Assembly: GCA_050187875.1 (NCBI GenBank)
Contig: JBFWXB010000001.1
Span: 1-64,000 of the forward strand
Direction of reading: 5' to 3'
Length of the DNA stretch: 64,000 bases
Source of the DNA: JAFKKS01 sp050187875
GTDB lineage: Bacteria; Pseudomonadota; Alphaproteobacteria; Rhizobiales; Xanthobacteraceae
Shown: piece by piece, positions 26,629 to 34,872 of the stretch
Position numbering within the stretch: position 1 is the stretch's first letter
How the letters are laid out: the number at the start of each line of letters is the position of its first letter
Position numbers and translations under genes: made by a program
The notes under the pieces: model-generated
What the model saw: the letters and a program-made list of their open reading frames with translations, nothing else
Told to the model about the DNA's origin: nothing
The model's database searches: none

Positions 26629-27504
26629 TCACAAACTGAAAGTCTCTGCCGTGATAGCGTTCCAGCACGCGAAACTGATGGCGGCGATGTGGTCGCGCGC
26701 CGCCGCGCGGCCGCTGCTGCCGTCTGGCATGAGCACCGGATTGTGATGCGTGTAGATGGCGATCGCGTAGAGCGGCTTGCCCTGATGGTAGACGATCCCG
26801 GCGTCGCTCTCGTTGGAAGGGCCGCCGCCGGTCTTGTGCGCCACGACGGTGCCTGTCGGCAGAAGCTTCGGCAGACCGTGACGGAACTGCTGCTGCTCCA
26901 TGATGTCAATGGCGAGCCGGCAGAGATCGGGGGTAACGCCGATGCGCGCGGCCGCGGCGTCATCGGTCGCGCCCGCAACGATCGCGGCAAGCAGCACGAT
27001 CATGTCATCCGGTGTGACGGTGTTGATACCGGTGAGATCATCCGGCGTCGGCGAGGTCAGGAAGGAATTGGCCGGTGCGCTCGCGACATGCCGCGTGCCG
27101 ACTAGCCCCAAGCTTTCGCAAAGCGCATTCACGGCGTGCAGCCCGACGCGCTCGACGACCGTCGCCGTGCCGGCATTGTCGCTGACGATGATCATGAGCG
27201 TCAGCGCATCGTAGAGCGAGATCGTGAGGTTCGGGCGCAAGGACCGCAGGATGCCGGAGTCGTTCTGCTGATGGCGCGCCTCGATCACCACGCGATCGTC
27301 GAGGCTCAGGTTGCCGACATGAACCTCTTTGAGACACGCCATCAGGATGGCGATCTTGCGCGTGCTCGCGGACGGAACGGGCGTGGCGCCGTCTTTCGTC
27401 CAGCGCCGCCTTGTGCGGAAGTCGAGAACCGACCATCCCGTCGTGAACGGCGCGTCGTCGTCGACAGCGCGCAGATGCATTTCGAGATCGTCGATCGAAG
27501 GCAT
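26629..27504 (-). CDS. Serine hydrolase of the class A beta-lactamase fold (no signal peptide)
   Basis: 291 residues. It has the three serine-hydrolase motifs: Ser47-Thr-Arg-Lys50 (SASTRKIAIL), Ser108-Asp-Asn110 (IIVSDNAGTATV) and Lys224-Thr-Gly226 (AHKTGGGPSNESDAGIVY). The omega-loop ExxxN with the general-base Glu166 of true class A enzymes is not visible, and there is no export signal. The protein therefore looks like a cytoplasmic esterase, amidase or transpeptidase-like enzyme rather than a resistance enzyme. The stop of the neighbouring DUF4387 gene at 27538 is 33 bases upstream, so it is probably the last gene of the AtuA-family operon. Confidence 0.85.
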   Translation of the reverse strand: MPSIDDLEMHLRAVDDDAPFTTGWSVLDFRTRRRWTKDGATPVPSASTRKIAILMACLKEVHVGNLSLDDRVVIEARHQQNDSGILRSLRPNLTISLYDALTLMIIVSDNAGTATVVERVGLHAVNALCESLGLVGTRHVASAPANSFLTSPTPDDLTGINTVTPDDMIVLLAAIVAGATDDAAAARIGVTPDLCRLAIDIMEQQQFRHGLPKLLPTGTVVAHKTGGGPSNESDAGIVYHQGKPLYAIAIYTHHNPVLMPDGSSGRAAARDHIAAISFACWNAITAETFSL

Positions 27505-27537
27505 ACGAAGCTCGGAAGGCGGGCGCGGCGAGCGCGC

Positions 27538-27849
27538 TTAGGGAATTTCGATCGCCGTCAACGGCATATGCTGCTGGCAGCCGTAAACGTCCGACTCGCC
27601 GGGTGAACCCGAGCCCACCGGACGGCGGATCGTGATCTTAAACGCGCGCGCGGGGTCGTAGGTGCGGCAGACCAGCACTTCGTTGTGGGACACGCCGTAG
27701 ATGCTGGCGATCCGTGCAGCGGTGATCGCGCCGCTCGCCTTCACCTTCTCGTATTTCGCTGGATCGTCGAACATGATGTCGAACGTCAGTTCGAACGGAC
27801 CGGCATTCTTGCTGCGGATGACGCTGGCGAGGTCGATGAGCTTTTGCAT
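27538..27849 (-). CDS. DUF4387 family protein
   Basis: Small protein of 103 residues. The sequence LIDLASVIRSKNAGPFELTFDIMFDDPAKYEKV and the later NEVLVCRTYDPARAFKITIRRPV match DUF4387 as I know it. The family commonly follows AtuA/DUF1446 genes, as here, where the gap to the preceding stop is 5 bases. ATG 27849 is chosen because homology starts there; open reading upstream lies inside the AtuA-family gene in another frame. Biochemical function is unknown. Confidence 0.85.
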   Translation of the reverse strand: MQKLIDLASVIRSKNAGPFELTFDIMFDDPAKYEKVKASGAITAARIASIYGVSHNEVLVCRTYDPARAFKITIRRPVGSGSPGESDVYGCQQHMPLTAIEIP

Positions 27850-27854
27850 GACCG

Positions 27855-29219
27855 TTAGTTCCTCACCTCGACCAGGCTCACGGGAAAGATTTCGCAAGCG
27901 TCCTTGAGCGGCAGGAGATGGTACACGGAGAATTTGTAAGCAGGCCCCACCGGCACATTGAAGGGCGAGAACGGATACGCAAGGTTCCCGGCGGTGTTGA
28001 CGATGCCGGGAAAGCCGATGTGCTGCAGCGTTCCGCGCACGTACATCGCGACGCCGTTGGCGAGCTCTTGCTCCTTCGCGACCACATTGATGAGCACCCC
28101 GATCTCGTGCGGCTGCGCGTCCTTGATCGGCTCGAGGCGCCGCATGACGGCGTTCTTGCCATAGAAGTGGAAGTCGATGCTGTAGTCTTTCTCCGGCGTC
28201 CATTGCGAGAAGCGGTCGGCGGCGCGCTGCCGCGCCTGCTCCGCGAGCTCCTCGATCTGCGCGATCATTGTCGTGTCGCGCACGCCGACAAGCACGACGC
28301 TGCGGTAACCGATGAATTCCGCCCCTTCGAGCTTCACCATGTAGGGGGTCGGCACGAACCGACTGCCGGCAACCCTCACTGTTCGCTCGTCCGCCTGCTC
28401 GAAGGTCGCCTCGGTGAGATCCTTGCTCCCACCGGGGCCGGGCTGGATGCACGGATCACCGCGCTCGTAAAGCGACTGCGCGGCAACCGAAACCGTCGTG
28501 CAGCGCAGATGCTCGCTGCCCGGCCGGACAACGAAATGATTGTCACGCAGGCGTCCGATCATCGGCTCGGCGAGATCGCATGGGACGGCGGAAATGCCGG
28601 CGCACTCGAGCACCTTGCCCATATGCAGGGAGAGACCGCGATCGAAGGCCTTCATGATCGGTAGCGCAGCGAACACGGCATCGTCGCAGGCGCGACCGGC
28701 GATCACGACCTCGGCGCCGGCATCGAGCGCTTTGATCAGCGGCTCGACGCCCATCTGCGCGCAAATCGGGCCACACCGATCGACGATCTCCGGCGTCAAT
28801 TCCTCTTCGGGGCCGATGGCCTGGAGGCCGCCGGCGCCGATGCGGCGCTTGAGGTCAGATTTGTCGAGCTCGGCATCAACGACGGCCATGCGAAACGACA
28901 GACCTTCCTCGCGCGCGATCTCTTGGATGATGTCGGCCGCTTGCGCGAGCGTCTCGCGCGAGCCGCTGGTCAGCGCCGAGCCGACGATGAGCGGGATTTT
29001 TTGGGCCCGGGCCGCTTTCAGCATGATCGCGAGGTCATGCTTGTAAGTCGCGCGCGGCAGAAAGGTCTTCGACGAGCCATGGTAGTACGGGCCCATATCG
29101 GTCGACCCGGCGTCCTGGCCAATGAAGTCGGGCTTCTCGTCAAGCGCACGCTTAAAGGCTGGCAGGTCGAAGCCGCTGCCGAGAGAGCCCGAAGGGGCGA
29201 GACCCACGATTTCCTTCAT
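27855..29219 (-). CDS. AtuA-family protein (DUF1446, acyclic terpene utilisation-like)
   Basis: Protein of about 454 residues. ATG 29219 follows GGAG by 9 bases; TTG 29240 is an alternative. Diagnostic segments are the N-terminal GLAPSGSLGSGFDLPAF, FIGQDAGSTDMGPYYHGSSKTF, VIAGRACDDAVFAALPI and FEQADERTVRVAGSRFVPTPYMVKLEGAEFIGYRSVV. Members are named after AtuA of citronellol/geraniol degradation, yet their reaction is not established. Here no geranyl-CoA pathway is adjacent; the partners are DUF4387 and a serine hydrolase, under a divergent GntR regulator. Specific substrate is therefore open. Confidence 0.85.
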   Translation of the reverse strand: MKEIVGLAPSGSLGSGFDLPAFKRALDEKPDFIGQDAGSTDMGPYYHGSSKTFLPRATYKHDLAIMLKAARAQKIPLIVGSALTSGSRETLAQAADIIQEIAREEGLSFRMAVVDAELDKSDLKRRIGAGGLQAIGPEEELTPEIVDRCGPICAQMGVEPLIKALDAGAEVVIAGRACDDAVFAALPIMKAFDRGLSLHMGKVLECAGISAVPCDLAEPMIGRLRDNHFVVRPGSEHLRCTTVSVAAQSLYERGDPCIQPGPGGSKDLTEATFEQADERTVRVAGSRFVPTPYMVKLEGAEFIGYRSVVLVGVRDTTMIAQIEELAEQARQRAADRFSQWTPEKDYSIDFHFYGKNAVMRRLEPIKDAQPHEIGVLINVVAKEQELANGVAMYVRGTLQHIGFPGIVNTAGNLAYPFSPFNVPVGPAYKFSVYHLLPLKDACEIFPVSLVEVRN

Positions 29220-29260
29220 AAGCGAAAGCTCCAATTCCAACGGCGCCGCTGTACTCTTAT

Positions 29261-29270
29261 CTGAATTCAG
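29261..29270. promoter_or_regulatory. CTGAATTCAG palindrome, candidate GntR site
   Basis: A perfect 10-base palindrome lies 42 bases upstream of the AtuA-family start. The same CTGAATTC core occurs in the larger palindrome at 29360-29379 next to the gntR start. Two sites in one divergent promoter fit autoregulation plus repression of the AtuA operon. This is inference. Confidence 0.45.
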
Positions 29271-29359
29271 GATAGCATTTCAACTTGTATGGTCGGATGT
29301 GGCTGCTCCTTTACAGCCCTTGCGTGCAACTTGCTATTCCGCACCGGCTGACCTTATCA

Positions 29360-29379
29360 GGAATTCAGCGCTGAATTCC
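29360..29379. promoter_or_regulatory. 20-bp perfect palindrome, candidate GntR operator
   Basis: GGAATTCAGCGCTGAATTCC is fully self-complementary over 20 bases. It ends 11 bases before the gntR start, immediately ahead of the GGAGGAG ribosome site, a position suited to autorepression. Confidence 0.6.
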
Positions 29380-29390
29380 GGAGGAGATCG

Positions 29391-30074
29391 ATGACCCTGG
29401 CAAGCGACAGCTATGTCGACCGGGCCTATGAGCAGCTGCGCCGGATGGCGATGGCCTATCAGTTCAGGCCAGGAGAACGCTTGAACGAGGGTGAGCTCGC
29501 ACGGCAGTTCGGCCTGAGCCGCACCCCGCTACGCGAAGCGCTCAACCGTCTGACGACCGAGGGTTTCCTCCGTTTCAGCCCGGGCAAAGGCTTCTTCTGC
29601 CGCGAGCTCGACCCGAAAGCGATCTACGATCTCTACCAATTGCGCAAGGCGTTGGAGGTTGGCGCCATCAAGCTCGCGGTACAAACCGCGGCGGAGCCGG
29701 ATGTCATCGCGCTCGAGCAATTCCTGATCGAAACTGGCCCCGACGCCGGAGGTCGCACGACCGCAGAGCTTGTGACACTCGACGAGACCTTTCACGAGCG
29801 GTTGATGGCTCTGTCCGGCAACAATGAGATGCTGCAGGTGCTGCGCAACGTCAATGCGAAGATCCAGTTCGTCCGCTGGATCGATATGGACCGCGTCAGC
29901 CGGCCAGTCACGCAAGCGGAGCATCGACAGGTCATCGAGCGCCTGAAAGCACGCGACGAGTTCGGCTGCATCGCCGCGCTCGAGAAACATATCGATCGTC
30001 GCCAGGATCAGATCACCGCTGCGATCAAGGAAGGCTTTGCGCAGATTTACATGTCGCGCCGCGCCCTGCCCTGA
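29391..30074 (+). CDS. GntR-family regulator (FCD/FadR subfamily)
   Basis: 227-residue repressor-like protein. The winged HTH covers about residues 10-70 (YEQLRRMAMAYQFRPGERLNEGELARQFGLSRTPLREALNRLTTEGFLRFSPGKGFF). The FCD effector domain follows with YDLYQLRKALEVGAIKLAV and His-containing helices (LDETFHERLMAL, VTQAEHRQVIERLKARD, EKHIDRR) that usually hold a metal ion. It is divergent from the AtuA-family gene and convergent with the fused-permease operon. The palindromes at 29261 and 29360 are its probable sites. Confidence 0.93.
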   Translation: MTLASDSYVDRAYEQLRRMAMAYQFRPGERLNEGELARQFGLSRTPLREALNRLTTEGFLRFSPGKGFFCRELDPKAIYDLYQLRKALEVGAIKLAVQTAAEPDVIALEQFLIETGPDAGGRTTAELVTLDETFHERLMALSGNNEMLQVLRNVNAKIQFVRWIDMDRVSRPVTQAEHRQVIERLKARDEFGCIAALEKHIDRRQDQITAAIKEGFAQIYMSRRALP

Positions 30075-30094
30075 CATCTCGCGCGAATGCGGGA

Positions 30095-31963
30095 TCAGGC
30101 CGCCGGCAGCTCAGCCCGCTTCGTCGTCGACTGCATTAGCGTGATCGCCGCCAGGATCACGATCGAGACGACGACAAAGACCGTCGATACCACCGAGATC
30201 GTCGGGTCGATCGAGTAGACGAGACTCACCCACATTTTCTTGGGCAGCGTGGCGACAGTCGTGCCGGCGATGAATTCGGCGACGACGACATCGTCGAAGG
30301 CGTGAATGAAGGAGAACAATCCCGCCGCCGCGATGGAAGGCCAGATCGCCGGCATAGTGACGGAGAAGAACGCGCGAATAGGCGAGGCGCCGAGGATCAC
30401 CGCCGAGCGCTCCAGCGAAACGTTCACGCGACGCAGCGCACTGCTGACGACAAGCACAACGATTGGCACGCTCTGCACGGCATAGACGAATATGAACGAC
30501 CATATCGTGCCGAGCAGACGCAGCTCGATGTAGAGAAAGTAGATGCCGACCGCCAAAACGATGGTCGGGACGATCATCGGCGCGAGGATCAAGAGATAGA
30601 TGGCCTGACGGCCGGCGAAGCGGCCGCGAACGAGGCACAGCGCTGTGATCGTCCCGATGATAACGGCGCAAAGCGCACTCAAGCTTGCCGCCTTGAACGA
30701 GAGTATCGCCGCTTCGATCCAGCCTCGGTCGCCGAGCACCTGCCGATACCAATCCAACGTCCAGCCTTGCGGCGGAAAGGCGATGTAGGTTGATGCCGTG
30801 AAGGACGATCCGGCGATGACAATGATCGGCAGGAAAAGGACGGCAAGGACGAAGAACGAGAACGCGTTGAGGAGCGCAGGACCGACAAGTGTGCGCGGGC
30901 GTGAAAAAGCACGCGTGACGTCCTTCACTGGCGGCATTGGCGCAAGACGCCGCGCGGCGGCCATGTCGAGCTTCTCGGCAGATGCCGCGGCGTCTTCCGC
31001 GACCGGGGCAAGCGCGCCACGCTTCTCGAAACCGAGCGCCTCGACGTCGAAAATGCCCACGCTGACGATCATGACGAGGACAACGATCACGAACAGGACG
31101 ACGGAGAGCGCCGCGCCAAAACCCCAGTCCGTCAGCTCGTTCATCTGCATGTCGATCTGCGGCGCGATCATCTGGACGTGTCCGCCGCCGAGCAGCGCCG
31201 GCGTGATGAAGAAGCCGATCGCAATGATGAAGACGAGGAGCGTCGCCGCGCTCACCGCCGGCATGCTCAGCGGCAGATAGACCTTCAGGAACGCCTTCAT
31301 TGGGCTCGCGCCCAATCCCTGAGCGGCTGCCGTCAGACGCCCATCGACGTTCCGCATCGAATTGTAGAGCGTGAACACCATGTAGGGCAGCAGCGTATAG
31401 ATCATGCCGAGGAGGACGGCGCCTTCGTTGTAAAGAAGATTGGGCGTGCCGAAGCCAAGCGCTTCGATGAAATTCGAAACCGGGCCGCCACGCCGGAGCA
31501 CGATGATCCAGGCATAATTTCGCACCAGCGCGCTGGTCCACAGCGGCAGCATCACCAGCAGCAGACCGAACGCCAGCATCGGCCCGCGAATCCGGCTGAG
31601 CCACGCCGCGATGGGATAGCCGACAAGCAGCGTACCAATCGCGACCTCGAAAGAGATTCGGATCGTATTCCAGATCAGCGTGAGATAAGTCGAGCTGCCG
31701 AAGATGCGCGCGTAATTCTTCAGGCCGAATTGCGGGAGGAAGATGCTCTGCAGTGCGATCTTGAGCAGAGGATAGAGGAAGAACAGCCCGAACATCATAA
31801 TGGTCGGCAACAGCAGCATCAGCCAAAGCCGGCCGGGCTTCGCCTGCCACCAGCGCGGACGCTCATAAGGCCCCCGCGACTGCCGGCGGTCCGCCACGCT
31901 CGTCAGCGGGCGGCCAAGAATGGCGGCGGGCGCGGCGACCGGCGATGGCGTCGCCAAGCTCAA
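30095..31963 (-). CDS. Fused ABC permease: PotB-like and PotC-like domains in one polypeptide
   Basis: About 622 residues, twice the usual permease length. TTG 31963 overlaps the preceding stop as TTGA behind GAGGG; longer frames into the upstream gene are rejected. The first half (to about residue 300) starts LWLMLLLPTIMMFGLFFLYPLLKIAL and has an EAA loop TAAAQGLGASPMKAFLKVYLPLSMPA. A hydrophilic linker rich in Ala/Asp (FEKRGALAPVAEDAAASAEKLDM) follows. The second half starts ALLNAFSFFVLAVLFLPIIVIAGSS with its own EAA loop ERSAVILGASPIRAFFSVTMPAIWPS. These correspond to PotB and PotC of spermidine/putrescine importers. Binding protein and ATPase lie upstream in the same operon. Confidence 0.88.
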   Translation of the reverse strand: MSLATPSPVAAPAAILGRPLTSVADRRQSRGPYERPRWWQAKPGRLWLMLLLPTIMMFGLFFLYPLLKIALQSIFLPQFGLKNYARIFGSSTYLTLIWNTIRISFEVAIGTLLVGYPIAAWLSRIRGPMLAFGLLLVMLPLWTSALVRNYAWIIVLRRGGPVSNFIEALGFGTPNLLYNEGAVLLGMIYTLLPYMVFTLYNSMRNVDGRLTAAAQGLGASPMKAFLKVYLPLSMPAVSAATLLVFIIAIGFFITPALLGGGHVQMIAPQIDMQMNELTDWGFGAALSVVLFVIVVLVMIVSVGIFDVEALGFEKRGALAPVAEDAAASAEKLDMAAARRLAPMPPVKDVTRAFSRPRTLVGPALLNAFSFFVLAVLFLPIIVIAGSSFTASTYIAFPPQGWTLDWYRQVLGDRGWIEAAILSFKAASLSALCAVIIGTITALCLVRGRFAGRQAIYLLILAPMIVPTIVLAVGIYFLYIELRLLGTIWSFIFVYAVQSVPIVVLVVSSALRRVNVSLERSAVILGASPIRAFFSVTMPAIWPSIAAAGLFSFIHAFDDVVVAEFIAGTTVATLPKKMWVSLVYSIDPTISVVSTVFVVVSIVILAAITLMQSTTKRAELPAA

Positions 31964-32829
31964 TCGATCGCCCTCATGTCGCTGAGGTCCTTGCCGCCAT
32001 GCGTGAAAGTGAGGCTCGCGCCTCGGAATTCCAGAAGATCGAGCCCGGCGAGCGCATTCACGACGTGGAAGTATTTCGGCAGGTCCTGCCACGTCGACGG
32101 GATGAACGCCGCCTTCGCGCTCTTCGACTTGAACACCTTGTCGACGCTCAAGTTCGGATAGGCGGCCGGGAGCAGCACCGCGTGTGCGACGTCGGCGACG
32201 CCCGGCGTGTTGATGCGCGGAATGTATTTGTAATAGAGCGTGCCGTCACTCTTCACACCGTCATAGGTCTTGGTGCTCACGAACGGGCGGTCGCCGTCTG
32301 CCGCCACCGGCACTTCCTCGAGATCGTGCAGTTCCATCGTGAAGAACTGCCGGCCGTAGAGGCTCGCATTATAGTAGTAAGCGTTCTGCACCATGCGCGG
32401 TTCGGGCAGTTCCGCGTAGAGCTTGTGGCAGCCGAGTTCCTCGCGGCCGCTGGTCACGACGTCCGGCGGATCCTCGAACGTCACTGAGCGGAACATGCCG
32501 TGCAGCGTCTCCCTCTTTCCCACATAGCGAACAGGATGTTGCACGCCGAAGGCGCAGTAGCCACGTCCGCCGAGGAATGGCACTTCGGTGTGATGATTCA
32601 TTTCGAACGTGATCACCGGCTCGCCCCAGAGCTCGAACCCAGGCGGGATAATCCTCACAAGCTGCTCGGCGCGCGTGAGATAATGGATGGTCGCTGTCCG
32701 CCGCTTGGGGAAATTCTTCTCGTCGCGGACAAGCCCGCCCGGCAGGTCGCGATTGCCAGGTTGCGGCCCGAACTGGATCGGCATCATGTAGATCCGACCG
32801 GGCTCGTATTTGAACGTCGACTTCATCAA
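31960..32829 (-). CDS. Acetoacetate decarboxylase-like protein (copy 1)
   Basis: 289-residue cytoplasmic protein of the acetoacetate decarboxylase family. The Schiff-base lysine region of the family appears as GREELGCHKLYAELPEP, making Lys136 the candidate. IHYLTRAEQLVRIIPPGFELWGEPVITFE also fits the fold. It is closely similar to the gene immediately upstream (copy 2). Both sit inside a polyamine-type ABC transport operon, an unusual place for a decarboxylase, suggesting processing of an imported beta-keto acid or of a related carboxylate. Some family members have lost decarboxylase activity and work as aldolases or hydratases, so the reaction is uncertain. Confidence 0.82.
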   Translation of the reverse strand: MMKSTFKYEPGRIYMMPIQFGPQPGNRDLPGGLVRDEKNFPKRRTATIHYLTRAEQLVRIIPPGFELWGEPVITFEMNHHTEVPFLGGRGYCAFGVQHPVRYVGKRETLHGMFRSVTFEDPPDVVTSGREELGCHKLYAELPEPRMVQNAYYYNASLYGRQFFTMELHDLEEVPVAADGDRPFVSTKTYDGVKSDGTLYYKYIPRINTPGVADVAHAVLLPAAYPNLSVDKVFKSKSAKAAFIPSTWQDLPKYFHVVNALAGLDLLEFRGASLTFTHGGKDLSDMRAID

Positions 32830-32885
32830 GGGCTCCTGGCGATTGTCACGCCTTCAAAACGCGGTCCCGGTGCGGCGATTTATTT

Positions 32886-33752
32886 TCAGTCGATACGCCG
32901 CATGTCGCTGAGGTCTTTCCCGCCGCGCGTATAGGTGAGGCTCGCGCCGCGGAACTCGACGAGATCGAGCGCGGCGAGCGCATTCACGACGTGAAAATAT
33001 TTCGGCAGGTCCTGCCAGGTCGACGGCAGGAACGCCGCCTCGGCGCGCCCCGCGGTATAGACTTTCTCGACCGTCAGGTTGGGGTAGTCGCTGGGCAGGA
33101 GCACCGCGTGCTCGACATCGGCGACGCCCGGCGCGTTGATCCGCGGAATGTATTTGTAATAGAGGAGCCCCGCGCTCTTGATGCCGTCGACGTCCGGCCG
33201 CCCAACGAACGGCCGATCGGCGCTGTTCTCGGCCGTGACCTCGCGCAAGTCGTGCAGGGCGAAATTGAAGAAGGCGCGGCCGTAAAGGCTCGCCTGGTAA
33301 TAGTAGCTTCCCTCGACGATACGCGGCTCCGGCACCTCGCAATAAAGCTTGTGGCAGCCGAGATCCTCGCGTCCGCTGTTGATCACGTCCGGCGGATCCT
33401 CGAAGGTCACCGAACGAAACATGCCGTGCACCGTCTCCGTCTTGCCGACATAGCGCGCGGGATATTGTACGCCGAAGGCGCAATAGCTGCGCCCGGCAAG
33501 CCATTGCACCTGCGTGTGGTGGCTGACTTCGAAGCTGATCACCGGCTCGCCCCAAAGCTCGAAACCCGCCGGCAGGAGCGCGGCGAGCTGCTCCGCGCGT
33601 GTCAGATAATGGATGAAGGCCGTGCGCCGCTTCGGGAATTGCTTGTGGTCGAAAACCATCTCGCCGACCGGCGCGCGAAAGCCGGGCTGCGGCCCGAAGT
33701 GGACCGGCATGATGTAATGCCGGTCCTTTTCAAACTGGAACGTCGACTTCAT
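32886..33752 (-). CDS. Acetoacetate decarboxylase-like protein (copy 2)
   Basis: 288 residues from ATG 33752, which follows GGGAAGGGG; the longer open frame runs into the binding-protein gene. It is a paralogue of copy 1 throughout: same opening MKSTF, same LTRAEQL and FELWGEPVI blocks, same candidate lysine (Lys135 in LGCHKLYCEVPEP), same LPKYFHVVNALA(A/G)LDL and GGKDLSDMR ending. Differences are scattered, so the duplication is not recent. The gap to copy 1 is 56 bases. The two may form a heteromer or act on different chain lengths. Confidence 0.82.
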   Translation of the reverse strand: MKSTFQFEKDRHYIMPVHFGPQPGFRAPVGEMVFDHKQFPKRRTAFIHYLTRAEQLAALLPAGFELWGEPVISFEVSHHTQVQWLAGRSYCAFGVQYPARYVGKTETVHGMFRSVTFEDPPDVINSGREDLGCHKLYCEVPEPRIVEGSYYYQASLYGRAFFNFALHDLREVTAENSADRPFVGRPDVDGIKSAGLLYYKYIPRINAPGVADVEHAVLLPSDYPNLTVEKVYTAGRAEAAFLPSTWQDLPKYFHVVNALAALDLVEFRGASLTYTRGGKDLSDMRRID

Positions 33753-33781
33753 CCCCTTCCCCACTTCATCCACAACTGCAC

Positions 33782-34843
33782 TCAAGACCGCCGCGCGCGC
33801 CACTGCGTCCAGCGCGCCTGTAGTTCCGCCTGGTTTTCCGCAAGCCATTTCGCGTTGGTCTTGAAGGAGAGCGCGAAATTCGCCGGATAGGTCGGCAGGA
33901 GCTTGGCCTTGGCGGGCTCCACGAAGTCGGTCGCGTGCTTGTTCGTCGGACCGCTGCCCGTGAAGGCATTGGCCTGTCGCTTCGCATCCAACGTGAATTC
34001 GATGAATTTGAGCACGAGCTCGCGGTTCTTCGCGCCGCGCGGAATGGCCCAGCCTTCATGCGTGACGCTGCCGTCGCGCCATTGGATCGCCGCCGCCGCG
34101 CCATCATCCATGGCGGCGACGATACGATTGGCGAAGCCCTGAATAAGGTCGACCTCGCCATTGACCAGCAACTGATGCTGTTGCGCCGAGGCCGTCGTCC
34201 AAACCGTCACATGCGGCCGGATCTGGTCAAGCTTGGCATAGGCACGGTCGAGGTCGAGCGGATAGACTTTGTCGCGCGGTACGCCGTCGGCCAGCAGTGC
34301 TTGCTCGATGGGCCCATAACCGGCGCCGTTCATCGCGCGGCGTCCGGGGAACTTCTTCACGTCCCAGAAATCGGCCCAGTTCTGCGGCGCATCCGCCGCG
34401 TTCGGCCAGATTTTCGTGCTGTATCCTAGGACGGTGCCGTACATCGTGCCGCCGACGAGGTAGGGCGTAACCGTGCCCGGCAGCATCTCGCCAAGAAGCT
34501 TCGGATCCATCTTCGACGTGTCGACCTTGTCGAGCAGATTCTCGCTGACGGCGAGATTGACGAGATAGTCCGACAGATAGGTCACGTCCCATTCGACATT
34601 GTTGGCGAGGACCATCGACTTCAATTGGCCCATCGCCTGATTGGGGCGCGCCGCGAAGGCGACCGTCGTTCCCGTTGTCTCCTCGAAGGGCTTGTAAAAG
34701 GCCTTCACATAAGCCTGCTGCGTGCTGCCGCCGGGATCGGTCACGACGATGCGACCGTTGGCAAAAGCCACGCGAGAGAGCGCGCCGAACGCAGCGAGCG
34801 AAAGGCCGGCCCGCATCACGCTTCGTCTGGATAAGGACTGCAT
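33782..34843 (-). CDS. ABC transporter substrate-binding protein, spermidine/putrescine (PotD)-like
   Basis: Periplasmic binding protein of about 353 residues. ATG 34843 follows TTGGAG, and the N-terminus SRRSVMRAGLSLAAFGALSRVAFA has a twin arginine, suggesting Tat export. Family-1 binding protein features are GRIVVTDPGGSTQQAYVKAFYKPFEETTGTTV, WADFWDVKKFPGRRAMNGAGYGPIEQALLADG and WAIPRGAKNRELVLKFIEFTLDAKRQA. It belongs with the PotA-like ATPase upstream and the fused permease downstream; the two decarboxylase-like genes are inserted between. Confidence 0.9.
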   Translation of the reverse strand: MQSLSRRSVMRAGLSLAAFGALSRVAFANGRIVVTDPGGSTQQAYVKAFYKPFEETTGTTVAFAARPNQAMGQLKSMVLANNVEWDVTYLSDYLVNLAVSENLLDKVDTSKMDPKLLGEMLPGTVTPYLVGGTMYGTVLGYSTKIWPNAADAPQNWADFWDVKKFPGRRAMNGAGYGPIEQALLADGVPRDKVYPLDLDRAYAKLDQIRPHVTVWTTASAQQHQLLVNGEVDLIQGFANRIVAAMDDGAAAAIQWRDGSVTHEGWAIPRGAKNRELVLKFIEFTLDAKRQANAFTGSGPTNKHATDFVEPAKAKLLPTYPANFALSFKTNAKWLAENQAELQARWTQWRARRS

Positions 34844-34872
34844 CGCATCACTCCAAGGTTTGTACGGTATCG

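Noticed and set aside
26629..27504. Antibiotic-resistance beta-lactamase
   Set aside because: SxxK, SDN and KTG are present, but signal peptide and Glu166-type motif are not seen and the gene belongs to a catabolic operon.
30111..31850. Second minus-strand frame (579 codons) within the fused permease gene
   Set aside because: It is a different frame of the same strand with Arg/His/Ala-rich text and no membrane helices; the other frame has two full permease domains.
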